Assembly: GCF_022712275.1 (NCBI RefSeq) | Contig: NZ_JALAGU010000013.1 | Span: 5,057-69,056 of the forward strand | DNA from: Corynebacterium sp. | Lineage (GTDB): Bacteria; Actinomycetota; Actinomycetes; Mycobacteriales; Mycobacteriaceae | Length of the DNA stretch: 64,000 nucleotides | Reading direction: 5' to 3' | Shown here: one piece after another, positions 7,856-16,250 of the stretch | Position numbering within the stretch: position 1 is the first letter of the stretch | Layout: each line of letters starts with the position of its first letter | Made by a program: the position numbers and the translations under genes | The notes under the pieces: model-generated | Seen by the model: the letters and a program-made list of their open reading frames with translations, nothing else | Told to the model about the DNA's origin: nothing | The model's database searches: none

Positions 7856-9325
7856 CTACGTCGCCGGGTTCACGGAGGAGCGGTCGACCTTGAGCGCGAA
7901 TTCCTCACGGCGATGCTCCACACTCGGCTTCACCCAGCGCCAGGAGAACCAGACGACGAGGATGATCGGGACGGAGACGATGACCGTCCAGAAGCCGATC
8001 GAGTCGCCCGAGGCGACGAGCACGACGACGAGCAGCAGGAAAGCCAGGGTGACCCAGTTGGAGACCGGGGCCAACGGCATCCGGAAGGACGGACGCTCGA
8101 ACTCGCCGGCCTCGGCCCGCTTCCGGAACTTCATCTGGGCGATGATCATCGAACCCCAGGTGAGGATCAGCGTGACCGCGGTGAGGTTCATCGCGATGTC
8201 GAAGGCACGACCCGGGGCGACGTAGTTGATGACCACACCGACGATGATGACTGCACTGGTCAGGGCGATCCCACCGAAGGGGACGCCACGGTTGTTGAGC
8301 TGGCCGAGTGCATGCGGGGCCGACCCGGCGTGGGACATGGTGCGGATGACGCGTCCCGTGGAGTACAGGCCGGCGTTGAGGGAGGACAGTACCGCGGTGA
8401 TGACGACGAGATTCATGATGTCGCCCATCTGGGAGACACCGACCTTCGAGAACACGGTCACGAACGGGCTCTCGTTCGCCTTGAACTCGGTGTACGGCAG
8501 CAGGAACGACATGACGAGCACGGAACCGCAGTAGAGGACCAGGATGCGCCAGACGACGTTGTTCACCGCACGCGGCATCTCGTCACGGGCGTTCTCGGTC
8601 TCACCGGCGGCGGTCGCGATGACCTCTATGCCGAGATAGGCGAAGAAGACACCGGAGGTCACCACGGCCAGCGGGACGACGCCCTCGGGGAAGATGCCGT
8701 CGTGGTCGGTGATGTTGTCCAGACCGGCGGAGAACCCTCCGATCTCATGGCCGGTGAGGATGAAGACAATGCCGGTGACCAGGAAGATCACGATAGCGGC
8801 GACCTTGATGAAGCTGAACCAGAACTCCAGCTCACCGAAGACGCGCACGCCGATCATGTTGAAGGCCACGACGACGACCAGTGCAACCAGCGCCAGCACC
8901 CACTGCGGTACCGGGTCGAAGACCGGCCAGAACTTCAGGTACAGGGCAAAGGCGGTCACGTCGGCGATACCGGTGATGGCCCACTGGAGGAAATAGTTCC
9001 ACCCCAGCAGGTAGGCGGCGCGCTCTCCGAGGAACTCACGGGCGTAGGAGACCACGCCACCGGAGCTCGGGCGGTGCATGACCAGCTCGCCGATGGCACG
9101 CAGCACGAGGAAGCCGAAGAAGCCGCACACCGCGTATGCGATGAACAGGGACGGGCCGGCGTCGTGGAGGCGTCCGCCGGCGCCGAGGAACAGACCGGTA
9201 CCGATGGCGGAACCGATGGCCATCATCTGGATGTGGCGGTGCTTGAGGCCCTTCTGATAGCCCTCCTGGTCAGCGGTCAGGAACGACGACGTCGCCTGTG
9301 ACCTCTGTATCTGATTCTCTGTCAC
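7856..9325 (-). CDS. Amino acid permease, L-asparagine permease (AnsP)-like
   Basis: 489 residues, about 12 membrane segments, APC/AAT family. The conserved first helix region (GLKHRHIQMMAIGSAIGTGLFLGAG, shown here in part) and HRPSSGGVVSYAREFLGE are closest to mycobacterial AnsP-type permeases in my reading; related permeases carry GABA, aromatic amino acids or D-serine/D-alanine/glycine, so specificity is inferred. Support for asparagine comes from ansA 1.3 kb downstream. GTG start at 9325 has an AAGGAAGG Shine-Dalgarno. An AT-rich stretch (about 9340-9370) just upstream probably contains its promoter. Confidence 0.85.
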   Translation of the reverse strand: MTENQIQRSQATSSFLTADQEGYQKGLKHRHIQMMAIGSAIGTGLFLGAGGRLHDAGPSLFIAYAVCGFFGFLVLRAIGELVMHRPSSGGVVSYAREFLGERAAYLLGWNYFLQWAITGIADVTAFALYLKFWPVFDPVPQWVLALVALVVVVAFNMIGVRVFGELEFWFSFIKVAAIVIFLVTGIVFILTGHEIGGFSAGLDNITDHDGIFPEGVVPLAVVTSGVFFAYLGIEVIATAAGETENARDEMPRAVNNVVWRILVLYCGSVLVMSFLLPYTEFKANESPFVTVFSKVGVSQMGDIMNLVVITAVLSSLNAGLYSTGRVIRTMSHAGSAPHALGQLNNRGVPFGGIALTSAVIIVGVVINYVAPGRAFDIAMNLTAVTLILTWGSMIIAQMKFRKRAEAGEFERPSFRMPLAPVSNWVTLAFLLLVVVLVASGDSIGFWTVIVSVPIILVVWFSWRWVKPSVEHRREEFALKVDRSSVNPAT

Positions 9326-9388
9326 CGTAGGGCGACCTTCCTTGATATATACCGAAGTAAACTAAGTTAACCCGGTCCGAGAGAACAC

Positions 9389-9442
9389 CACCGCCGGGAC
9401 CGTCACCCCGGCATATCTGTCGGAGATCAGGTCCCGGCGGTG
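9389..9442 (-). terminator. Hairpin between ileS and the permease gene, possible terminator
   Basis: Perfect 12-bp arms CACCGCCGGGAC (9389-9400) and GTCCCGGCGGTG (9431-9442) with a 30-nt loop, located between the ileS stop and the permease start. On the minus strand only a weak T-containing tail follows (GTTCTCTC), so this could instead be a stem of the permease leader or an operator. Confidence 0.4.
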
Positions 9443-9485
9443 TTCCGTCGGGATGGTCTGTTGCTCTTGAAGCTGACGGTCGGCG

Positions 9486-12400
9486 TCAGTTGCCGGTGAC
9501 GCGCTCCACGGTAACCGTGCAGCCGTCGCCGGTGTCGTGCGTGAGAACCTCACCGGTGATCACCTTAGCCGTGGTGGCGAGAACCTCACGGGCGATGGTG
9601 TCGATGTGGGCCTCCGCCCACCCCCGTCGTCCCTCCGGGACGGACAGCACGAGGCTGATCCGGTCGGAGACGTCGAAGTCCTCGGTGCGGCGGGCGTCCT
9701 GGATCCCCCGGATACGGTCCGCGGCCCAGCCCTCTGCCTCCAGCTCCTCGGTGAGCGTCATGTCGAGCACGACGAGGCCCTCCGTGCCGGGGATTTCGGC
9801 GGTGCGCTCCGGGTCGACGGCGACGAGCTTGCGGGAGTACTCCCCCTCGATCAGACCGATACCGTCGGCGACGACCGCACCGGCCCCGGAGACGGTGTAG
9901 TTGCCGGACTTCACGGCCTTGATGACTTTCTGCACGTCCTTGCCGAGGCGGGGGCCGGCGACCCGGGCGTTGACGACGACATCGAAGCGTCCCACGGAAC
10001 TGACGTCATCGGTCAGGATGACCTCCTTGACGTTCACCTCGTCACCGATGATGTCGGTGAAGTCGGCGAGACGTGCCGAGGACGGCAGCGCCACGGTGAG
10101 GCTCTGCAGCGGCAGACGGTTGCGCAGCTTGTTCGCCTTCCGCAGCGAGGACGACGCGGAGCAGACGCTGCGGACCTCGTCCATCGCTGCGACGAGAGCG
10201 GCGTCCGCCGGGAACTCCTCGGCGTCCGGCCAGTCGGTGAGATGCACCGAGCGTCCACCGGTCAGACCGCGCCAGATGACCTCGGTGGTCATCGGCAGCA
10301 GCGGGGCGCTGATACGGCAGAGGGTCTCCAGCACGGTGTAGAGGGTGTTGAAGGCCTCCGGGAACTCACCGTCGCCGGCCCAGAAGCGGTCACGGGAACG
10401 GCGCACGTACCAGTTGGTCAGGGCGTCACAGAACTGCCGGATCTCGTCGGTGGCCGCGGCGATGTTCGTGGCGTCCAGCGAGGCGGTCACCTCGACGACC
10501 GTGTCGTGCAGCTTCGCGAGGATGTAGCGGTCCAGCACGTTGGTGGACGTGGTCGAACGCTCCGCCGGGGTGTGGGCGTAGAGCCGCAGGAAGGAGTAGG
10601 CGTTCCACATCGGCAGCATCGCCTGGCGCACGCCCTCACGGATGCCCTGCTCGGTGACGATGAGATTGCCGCCACGCAGGATCGGCGAGCTCATGAGGAA
10701 CCAGCGCATCGCATCGGAGCCGTCACGGTCGAAGACACCGTTGACGTCGGGGTAGTTGCCCTTGGACTTGGACATCTTCAGGCCGTCGTCGCCGAGGACG
10801 ATGCCGTGGGAGACGACCTTCTTGAACGCCGGGCGGTCGAAGAGCGCGGTGGACAGCACATGGAGCAGGTAGAACCAGCCACGGGTCTGGCCAATGTACT
10901 CGACGATGAAGTCCGCCGGCGAGTGGGTGTCGAACCAGTCCTTGTTCTCGAAGGGGTAGTGCACCTGGGCGAAGGGCATGGAGCCGGAGTCGAACCAGAC
11001 GTCGAGGACGTCGGGGACGCGCCGCATGGTGGACTTCCCCGTCGGATCATCCGGGTTCGGGCGGGTCAGCTCGTCGATGTACGGGCGGTGGAGGGAGTCC
11101 GGACGGACGCCGAAGTCCGCCTCGAGCTCATCGAGGGAGCCGTAGACGTCGATACGCGGGTAGGCGTCGTCATCGGAGACCCACACCGGGATCGGGGAAC
11201 CCCAGTAGCGGGACCGGGAGATGTTCCAGTCGCGGGCACCCTCCAGCCACTTGCCGAACTGGCCGTCGCGGATGTGCTCCGGGATCCACTCGATCTGGTC
11301 GTGGTTGAGCTCGACCATACGGTCACGGAATGTCGTGACGGAGACGAACCAGCTGGGCAGCGCCATGTAGATGAGCGGCTCGCCGGACCGCCAGGAGTGC
11401 GGGTAGGAGTGCTCGATGGTCTGGTCGCGGACGATCCGCGCCTTCTCCTTGAGATCCCGGATGATCTGCCGGTTGGCGTCGAAGACGAGCTGACCCTGGT
11501 AGTCGGGCACCAGAGAGGTGAACTTGCCGTCCATGTCCACCGGGATGACGACCTCGATACCTGCGGCGTTGCAGGTGGTCATGTCGTCCTCACCGAAGGC
11601 CGGGGCCTGGTGGACGATACCGGTACCGTCCTCTGTGGTGACGTAGTCGGCGGCGAGGATACGGAAGGCACCCTGCTCCGCACGGTCGGCGAAGTAGTCG
11701 AAGGGCGGGATGTAGGTCAGGCCCACGAGCTGGTCGCCGGTGAACTCGGCAATGACCTCGGCGGCCTCGGACGCCCCACCCAGCTCCTTCACGTAGGCGC
11801 CCATGAGGTCCTTGGCCAGCAGCACCTTCTGCCCTGCGACCGCCCCGGCCCCGTCGTCGGCGACCTTGACCAGGGCGTAGGTGACCGCCGGGTTGACGGC
11901 GAGTGCCAGGTGCGAGGGCAGGGTCCACGGGGTGGTCGTCCACGCCATCGCGGCAGCGTCCGCGAGCTCGGGGTGCGCGGCGAGCGTGTCGACCGCGGCG
12001 GTGCCCGGCCAGGCGCCGGTCACCGGGAAGGTCACGGTGACCGTGGGGTCCTGACGCATCTTGTAGGAGTCGTCCAGGCGGGTCTCCTGGTTCGACAGCG
12101 GGGTGTGCTCGGCCCAGGAGTACGGCAGGACGCGGAAGCCCTGGTAGATGAGCCCCTTGTCGTAGAGGGTCTTGAAGGCCCAGATCACGGATTCCATGTA
12201 GGACAGGTCCATGGTCTTGTAGCCGTTGTCGAAATCCACCCAGCGGGCCTGACGGGTGACGTAGTCCTTCCACTCCCCCGCGTACCGCAACACAGACTCG
12301 GCGCAGTAGTCGTTGAAGGCGGCGAGGCCCATCTCCTCGATCTGGCCCTTGTCCTTGATGCCCAGCTGCTTCTCCGCCTCGAGCTCGGCGGGCAGACCGT

Positions 12401-12692
12401 GGGTGTCCCAGCCGAAGACGCGCGGGACCTTGTAGCCGCGCATGGTCTTGTAGCGCGGGACGATGTCCTTGACGTAGCCGGTGAGCAGGTGGCCGTAGTG
12501 CGGTAGGCCGTTGGCGAAGGGCGGGCCGTCGTAGAAGATGTACTCTTCGGCGCCCTCACGGTTCCTCAGCGACTCCTGGAACGTGTCGTCCTCTGCCCAG
12601 TAGGACAGGACGTTGCGCTCCATGAGCGGGAACGAACTGGTTCCGTCACTCATGTCGGTACGGGGGTAAGCACCGCCGGCGGGGGTGGTCAT
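9486..12692 (-). CDS. ileS: Isoleucyl-tRNA synthetase
   Basis: 1068 residues from the ATG at 12692, the normal size for the long bacterial/actinobacterial IleRS. Class I aminoacyl-tRNA synthetase that charges tRNA-Ile. Signatures: the HIGH-type motif HYGH at residues 65-68 (GPPFANGLPHYGHLLTG), the editing (CP1) domain in the middle, and the KMSKS loop (GLKMSKSKGNYPD) in the second half. An in-frame TTG at 12722 is a worse start: the ATG has an AAGGAG Shine-Dalgarno (12699-12704) and that site is built into the sequestrator helix of the T-box leader upstream. Expression is therefore probably controlled by uncharged tRNA-Ile at translation initiation. Confidence 0.97.
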   Translation of the reverse strand: MTTPAGGAYPRTDMSDGTSSFPLMERNVLSYWAEDDTFQESLRNREGAEEYIFYDGPPFANGLPHYGHLLTGYVKDIVPRYKTMRGYKVPRVFGWDTHGLPAELEAEKQLGIKDKGQIEEMGLAAFNDYCAESVLRYAGEWKDYVTRQARWVDFDNGYKTMDLSYMESVIWAFKTLYDKGLIYQGFRVLPYSWAEHTPLSNQETRLDDSYKMRQDPTVTVTFPVTGAWPGTAAVDTLAAHPELADAAAMAWTTTPWTLPSHLALAVNPAVTYALVKVADDGAGAVAGQKVLLAKDLMGAYVKELGGASEAAEVIAEFTGDQLVGLTYIPPFDYFADRAEQGAFRILAADYVTTEDGTGIVHQAPAFGEDDMTTCNAAGIEVVIPVDMDGKFTSLVPDYQGQLVFDANRQIIRDLKEKARIVRDQTIEHSYPHSWRSGEPLIYMALPSWFVSVTTFRDRMVELNHDQIEWIPEHIRDGQFGKWLEGARDWNISRSRYWGSPIPVWVSDDDAYPRIDVYGSLDELEADFGVRPDSLHRPYIDELTRPNPDDPTGKSTMRRVPDVLDVWFDSGSMPFAQVHYPFENKDWFDTHSPADFIVEYIGQTRGWFYLLHVLSTALFDRPAFKKVVSHGIVLGDDGLKMSKSKGNYPDVNGVFDRDGSDAMRWFLMSSPILRGGNLIVTEQGIREGVRQAMLPMWNAYSFLRLYAHTPAERSTTSTNVLDRYILAKLHDTVVEVTASLDATNIAAATDEIRQFCDALTNWYVRRSRDRFWAGDGEFPEAFNTLYTVLETLCRISAPLLPMTTEVIWRGLTGGRSVHLTDWPDAEEFPADAALVAAMDEVRSVCSASSSLRKANKLRNRLPLQSLTVALPSSARLADFTDIIGDEVNVKEVILTDDVSSVGRFDVVVNARVAGPRLGKDVQKVIKAVKSGNYTVSGAGAVVADGIGLIEGEYSRKLVAVDPERTAEIPGTEGLVVLDMTLTEELEAEGWAADRIRGIQDARRTEDFDVSDRISLVLSVPEGRRGWAEAHIDTIAREVLATTAKVITGEVLTHDTGDGCTVTVERVTGN

Positions 12693-12957
12693 CGCGGACT
12701 CCTTGAAGGTTGTTCGTCTCAAGTCCGCGGGGACGCTCCCGTTGCCGGTCGCGCGGTACCACCCCGCTTGATCTCCCCCACCGTCGAATGTCGTGGGGAG
12801 TTCCGCTCATCGTGCGGCGTGACGTGCCGCGGTCCCGTCCGGTTCTACTGGGGACACGGGGCTCAACGCCCGGTGTCCGGTTCTTCCGGAGTGCTCCCCG
12901 GTGATGGCCGGATCAGTGCACGTGGTGGTCCCGCACGGCGGCGCAGGACCCACCAGG
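12693..12957 (-). promoter_or_regulatory. T-box riboswitch of ileS (tRNA-Ile, translational type)
   Basis: The canonical T-box GGGTGGTACCGCG lies at 12752-12764 on the minus strand. Upstream, a minimal Stem I hairpin CCGG-CCATCA-CCGG (12911 to 12898) presents the isoleucine specifier ATC (12905-12903) in its terminal loop, as in the ultrashort-Stem-I T-boxes of actinobacterial ileS genes. Just before the start codon, CGCGGACT (12722-12729) is exactly complementary to AGTCCGCG (12693-12700), which would sequester the AAGGAG ribosome site (12699-12704). No intrinsic terminator is present, fitting translational control. A TATACT -10 element at 12963-12968 predicts a transcript start near 12956. 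Confidence 0.93.
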
Positions 12958-12974
12958 GGGTCAGTATAGCCCCT

Positions 12975-13133
12975 CTACCGTCGTTTCAGTGCAACCAGGT
13001 CGACGACGAACAGCACGACGCCGACAGCAGCGACCCCCACACACACCCACGCCCACACCGCCGAACCCACGTACAGGGCCACCAGTAGTGCGATGAACCC
13101 GAGGAGGGACAGGATGAGGGAGAGGGCGAGCAT
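12975..13133 (-). CDS. Small hydrophobic membrane protein (52 aa) between wag31 and ileS
   Basis: An open frame of 52 codons: ATG at 13133, TAG at 12975-12977, 21 bp after the wag31 stop. The product starts MLALSLILSLLGFIALLVAL, continues with a second hydrophobic stretch (VCVGVAAVGVVLFVVDLVAL) and ends KRR: two membrane helices separated by a short Gly/Trp-containing turn, with a positive C-terminus. Small membrane proteins next to wag31 are known in related genomes as hypothetical proteins. The ribosome site is weak (CCGGAG), so translation may depend on wag31. The function is unknown; linkage to polar growth is only suggested by position. Confidence 0.65.
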   Translation of the reverse strand: MLALSLILSLLGFIALLVALYVGSAVWAWVCVGVAAVGVVLFVVDLVALKRR

Positions 13134-13154
13134 GGGGGTCAGTGACTCCGGTTA

Positions 13155-14201
13155 CTACTTGTTGTTGCCGAAGTTGATGTTGTTCGCCGCGGGGGCGGCG
13201 GTGCTCCGGCTGTTGAGCTCCTCGAGCTGGGACTCGAGGAAGGTCTTCAGACGGGTACGGTACTCCCGCTCGTAGGTACGCAGTTCCTCGATGCGTCCCT
13301 CAAGGGTCGTCTGCTGCTTCTTGATGGTCGTCATGATCTCGGTGTGCTTGCGCTCAGCGTCCTGCTCCAGGGAAGTGGCCTTCTCCTGGGCGGCCCGGAC
13401 CTGGGCCTCGGACTGGGCGGTCGCGTCGGCGAGGAGAGTGTCCGCCTTCTGGCGGGCGTCGCTGACCAGTGTGTCGGACTGCTGACGGGCATCGGCCAGG
13501 AGCTTGTCGGAGGTCTGCTTGGCATCGGCGAGCTGCTTCTCGGACCGCTGCTTGGCATCGGCCAGCTGGGACTGAGAGGTGCTGTTGGCGGAGTCGAGGG
13601 TCTTGTCTGCCTCGGCACGCGCCTCGGAGAGCATGGACTGGGCCTCCTGCTTCGCATCCCCGGTGAGACGGTCGGCCATCTCCTGGGCCAGGGACAGGAC
13701 GCGGGCGGCCTGCATGTGGGTCTCGGCGGAGGCGTTGCCGTCGCCGGCCGCGGCAGCGACCTGCTGGGCCGGGGCGGCCTTATCACCCTGCTCGGAGGCC
13801 TTCTGGGCATCCGCCGCAGCGCGCTCGGCCTTGGCTGCCCGCTCCTCGGCGGCCCGCGCAGCGGTCTGCGCGTTCTTGAGCTGGAGCTCCAGGTCCTTGA
13901 CCCGGGCCTCGGCGCGGGAGCGGCCCTCTTCCGCGGACTGCGCAGCGGCGGTCGCACGGTTGAGTTCCTCCGGATCCGCGGCAGACGCGGCAGCAGCGGC
14001 TCCGGACACCTCGGCAGCGGGGGCTGCGGAGGCACCGGCTTCGAGCTGGGAGCGGAGCTCCTCCTTCTCGTCCTCGAGCTCGGCCAGCGTGTCCTCGACG
14101 AGGTCGAGGAACTGGTCGACCTCGTCCTCGTTGTAGCCACGCTTGCCGATCGGCGGCTTGCTGAAGGCCACGTTATGAACGTCAGCGGGAGTCAACGGCA
14201 T
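13155..14201 (-). CDS. wag31: DivIVA/Wag31 polar growth protein
   Basis: 348 residues. The N-terminal DivIVA domain starts with PLTPADVHNVAFSKPPIGKRGYNEDEVD, the membrane-curvature-binding part, followed by a first coiled coil, an Ala/Glu-rich linker, and a long coiled coil from about residue 160 to 330 with repeated QLADAKQ / LLADARQ-like heptads. Ends in a short NN(F)GNNK tail. In Corynebacteriales this essential protein gathers at cell poles and recruits the elongation machinery; it is a substrate of PknA/B-type kinases. The ATG has an AAGGGAA ribosome site. A terminator separates it from yggT, so it is a separate transcription unit. Confidence 0.96.
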   Translation of the reverse strand: MPLTPADVHNVAFSKPPIGKRGYNEDEVDQFLDLVEDTLAELEDEKEELRSQLEAGASAAPAAEVSGAAAAASAADPEELNRATAAAQSAEEGRSRAEARVKDLELQLKNAQTAARAAEERAAKAERAAADAQKASEQGDKAAPAQQVAAAAGDGNASAETHMQAARVLSLAQEMADRLTGDAKQEAQSMLSEARAEADKTLDSANSTSQSQLADAKQRSEKQLADAKQTSDKLLADARQQSDTLVSDARQKADTLLADATAQSEAQVRAAQEKATSLEQDAERKHTEIMTTIKKQQTTLEGRIEELRTYEREYRTRLKTFLESQLEELNSRSTAAPAANNINFGNNK

Positions 14202-14525
14202 CGGTAGTTCCCTTCACAGTCGGTGTATCAGGTTCAGATCCTAGCAGGCACCGCAGACGAGAGTCTGAAGTTCAACCTCAAGTGCAATCTAACAGCAAAG
14301 TTATACAGCAACTTCAACCCCACTAGCAACAGAAGCCCCGTAATGATCCACCGGAACCCCCGGAAAATGAAGAAGCCGCCGTCTCACCCGGACCCACATT
14401 CCAGGGAAGACGACGGCTTCGGTCACTACACACGACATCTCCGTGGACTCAGGGCCACGAAGACGATTCCAGTGTAGCGGCCCCGCGAACGGGACACAAC
14501 GGATATTGCGATATTGGTTTCTCGG
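14202..14525. other. Intergenic region wag31 - yggT
   Basis: 324 bp without a credible gene. The left part (about 14220-14340) is markedly more AT-rich than the surroundings and should carry the wag31 promoter(s) on the minus strand; I could not choose one -35/-10 pair. The right part holds the yggT terminator. A plus-strand open frame (14223-14477) has no ribosome site and biased composition unlike a gene. Confidence 0.6.
14366..14420 (-). terminator. Rho-independent terminator after yggT
   Basis: 13-bp arms with one G-T mismatch: GAAGCCGCCGTCT (14372-14384) and AGACGACGGCTTC (14408-14420). Read on the minus strand, the hairpin is followed by a T-rich tail (TTCATTTTCC). It ends the dcw transcript after yggT and isolates wag31. 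Confidence 0.75.
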
Positions 14526-14825
14526 TCACGCCATGCCGTTGGCGACGGTGATGAGAATCGTGACGAGAATCGACAGTCCGAAGAAAAGCACCAGGATCGA
14601 GACATCCAGCGCCACTCCCCCGAACCGGATCGGCGGAATGAGCCTCCGCAGCGGCTTCACGGCGACATCCGTGAGTACGAACATCGGTTCTGCGACCAGC
14701 GCAAACCCGCGTGACGGGGACCACCGGCGGGAGAAGGACCGGATCATCTCGACGATCACCCTGCCCAACAGGATGAACCAGTAGACGCGCAGGACAAGAG
14801 CGATGATGTAGAGCGCAGTTGCCAC
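14526..14825 (-). CDS. YggT-family membrane protein
   Basis: 99 residues with two membrane helices, one near each end (IIALVLRVYWFILLGRVIVE and VSILVLFFGLSILVTILITV) and the YggT signature around RLIPPIRFGGVALDVS. The conserved position between sepF and wag31 in actinobacteria suggests a role near the divisome, but no activity is established. Six bp after sepF, so co-transcribed with it. Last gene of the dcw operon before the terminator. Confidence 0.9.
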   Translation of the reverse strand: MATALYIIALVLRVYWFILLGRVIVEMIRSFSRRWSPSRGFALVAEPMFVLTDVAVKPLRRLIPPIRFGGVALDVSILVLFFGLSILVTILITVANGMA

Positions 14826-14831
14826 AGTCGG

Positions 14832-15428
14832 TTACCGCTCCCCGGAAAGCCGGGACTCGAGGGTGTCCCTCTGGTCCAGGTTCAGTCGGATGCCTTCGGG
14901 CAGCAGGGCGAAGTTCCGGGAACCTCCGATCTTCTCGACCTTGCCGTCGAGGCCGGCGGCCAGCCCGCCGACGTAGGCGAGGAACTGCAGCCCCTCGGCC
15001 TTGTCGAGGTCACTGAGGTTGAACCCGACGATGTCGCCACGGCGGTACTCCGGGGTGACCTTGTTGACGTCGCGGTACTCACGGACCTCGACGATGACGA
15101 GCTCCGGGGTACGCGCCGGAACCACGGCAGGCTCGGCGACCGCCGGCCGACCGGGTACACGGTCACCGAGGGCGGCGCCGGGGCGTGCGCTCTCCGGACG
15201 GCCGTACCGGCTGTGCTCCCGGGTGGGGGCCGGATCGGCGTGTCGACCCGACGGGGCACCGTAATGGTCCTCGTGCACCGGACGGCGCTCCTCACGACGG
15301 TCGTCGTCCCGGAAGTCGTCCCGGAAGTCGTCCTGGAAGTCGTCCCGGGGGTAGTCCCGGTCGTCGAAGCTGTCGATAGCACCGAAACCGAAGAAGCCCT
15401 TGGTCTTCTCGATGAATCCCTCTGCCAT
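14832..15428 (-). CDS. sepF: Cell division protein SepF
   Basis: 198 residues. SepF anchors FtsZ filaments to the membrane in actinobacteria, which lack FtsA/ZipA. The N-terminal amphipathic membrane-binding helix is EGFIEKTKGFFGFG; a disordered Asp/Arg-rich linker follows (the DNA carries a 12-bp tandem repeat encoding DDFR units), and the C-terminal SepF domain runs from about residue 105 (ELVIVEVREYRDV) to the end. ATG at 15428 is preceded by a GAGAGAG ribosome site; a GTG four codons upstream is less likely. The neighbour usually found upstream, the PLP-binding yggS gene, is missing here. Confidence 0.95.
   Translation of the reverse strand: MAEGFIEKTKGFFGFGAIDSFDDRDYPRDDFQDDFRDDFRDDDRREERRPVHEDHYGAPSGRHADPAPTREHSRYGRPESARPGAALGDRVPGRPAVAEPAVVPARTPELVIVEVREYRDVNKVTPEYRRGDIVGFNLSDLDKAEGLQFLAYVGGLAAGLDGKVEKIGGSRNFALLPEGIRLNLDQRDTLESRLSGER
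15303..15350 (-). repeat. 12-bp tandem repeat inside sepF
   Basis: Four copies of a GTCGTCCCGGAA-like unit (third and fourth with one or two changes). On the coding strand they encode DDFR/DDFQ repeats of the SepF linker. In-frame copy changes would alter linker length without breaking the gene. Confidence 0.8.
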
Positions 15429-15479
15429 GGTCTCTCTCACTTTCGTCGCTCGTCGTTCTCTGGTCCAAAGGTACCGGTG

Positions 15480-16250
15480 TCAGGGCATCCAGACCACTGA
15501 AGCCTGCCGGCCCGTGGTGCCTTCTCTCCGGTAGGAGAAGAAGTTCTCCTCTGCCACCGTGCTGCGCGGATCAGCGTCAATGGACCTGACACCGAGCCCC
15601 AGCAACTGCCGGGTGATCCCGGCCCTGATGTCGAGACCCGGGGTGCCCACCCTGGTGGTGGTCCGGGACCCGGGGAGACGGGACTCCACATCGGCCGCCA
15701 TGGCCTCGGGAACCTCGTAGTCCTCCCCTGCCGCCGCTGCACCGAGCAGAGCGTGGATCCGGGCCGGGGATGCACCGAGTTCCACCATCGCATCGACAGC
15801 CTTCGGGACGATGCCGTTGCGGGCACCGGTCCGACCGGCGTGCACCGCGGCGACCACACCCGCCTCCTCATCGGAGAGCAGGACAGGCACACAGTCGGCG
15901 GTGAGGACGACCAGTGCCACACCTGGCAACGTGGTGACCAGCGCATCAGTCACCTCCACCGGGTTACCGTGGAGACTGTCGAGCAGCTCAGCGGTGACCT
16001 CCGTGACGTTCGGCGAATGGATCTGCTCCATGTAGACCATCTGCTCGGCCGGGAGCTCCAGCAGGGACGCCAGACGGGCCCGGTTGGCGGCGACGGCGGC
16101 CGGGTCGTCCCCGACATGGTCACCGAGATTGAAACTGCCGTAGACGCCGTCGGAGACACCGCCGTTGCGGTCGGTGACGACCTTACGGACCTTCCGGTCC
16201 CTGCGGTCGTCTCCCACGGACTCAGAAGAAGTCGGGGAGATCAAGGTCAT
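15480..16250 (-). CDS. pgeF: Laccase-domain purine nucleoside phosphorylase (PgeF/YfiH)
   Basis: 256 residues if started at the ATG at 16250. Members of the multicopper-polyphenol-oxidase-like YfiH/PgeF family act as zinc-dependent purine nucleoside phosphorylase/adenosine deaminases and are tied to peptidoglycan fidelity in E. coli. Visible signatures are TDRNGGVSDGVYGSFNLGDHVGDD, LTADCVPVLL with the metal-binding Cys, and AAVHAGRTG with the metal His. The ATG overlaps ftsZ by 29 bp and has GAGG 8 nt upstream; a GTG at 16217, just after the ftsZ stop, is an alternative start. Placed between ftsZ and sepF as in relatives. Confidence 0.9.
   Translation of the reverse strand: MTLISPTSSESVGDDRRDRKVRKVVTDRNGGVSDGVYGSFNLGDHVGDDPAAVAANRARLASLLELPAEQMVYMEQIHSPNVTEVTAELLDSLHGNPVEVTDALVTTLPGVALVVLTADCVPVLLSDEEAGVVAAVHAGRTGARNGIVPKAVDAMVELGASPARIHALLGAAAAGEDYEVPEAMAADVESRLPGSRTTTRVGTPGLDIRAGITRQLLGLGVRSIDADPRSTVAEENFFSYRREGTTGRQASVVWMP

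Noticed and set aside
6917..9301. 794-codon plus-strand frame opposite dinB and the permease
   Set aside because: Spans two real genes on the other strand; Asp/Gly/His-rich shadow.
9537..12506. 989-codon plus-strand frame opposite ileS
   Set aside because: Antisense of a well-conserved synthetase; low-complexity composition, no start signals.
12710..13088. Plus-strand frames over the T-box region
   Set aside because: They read the riboswitch antisense; structure explains the sequence better than coding.
14223..14477. 84-codon plus-strand frame between wag31 and yggT
   Set aside because: No ribosome site, atypical codons, and it crosses the yggT terminator hairpin.
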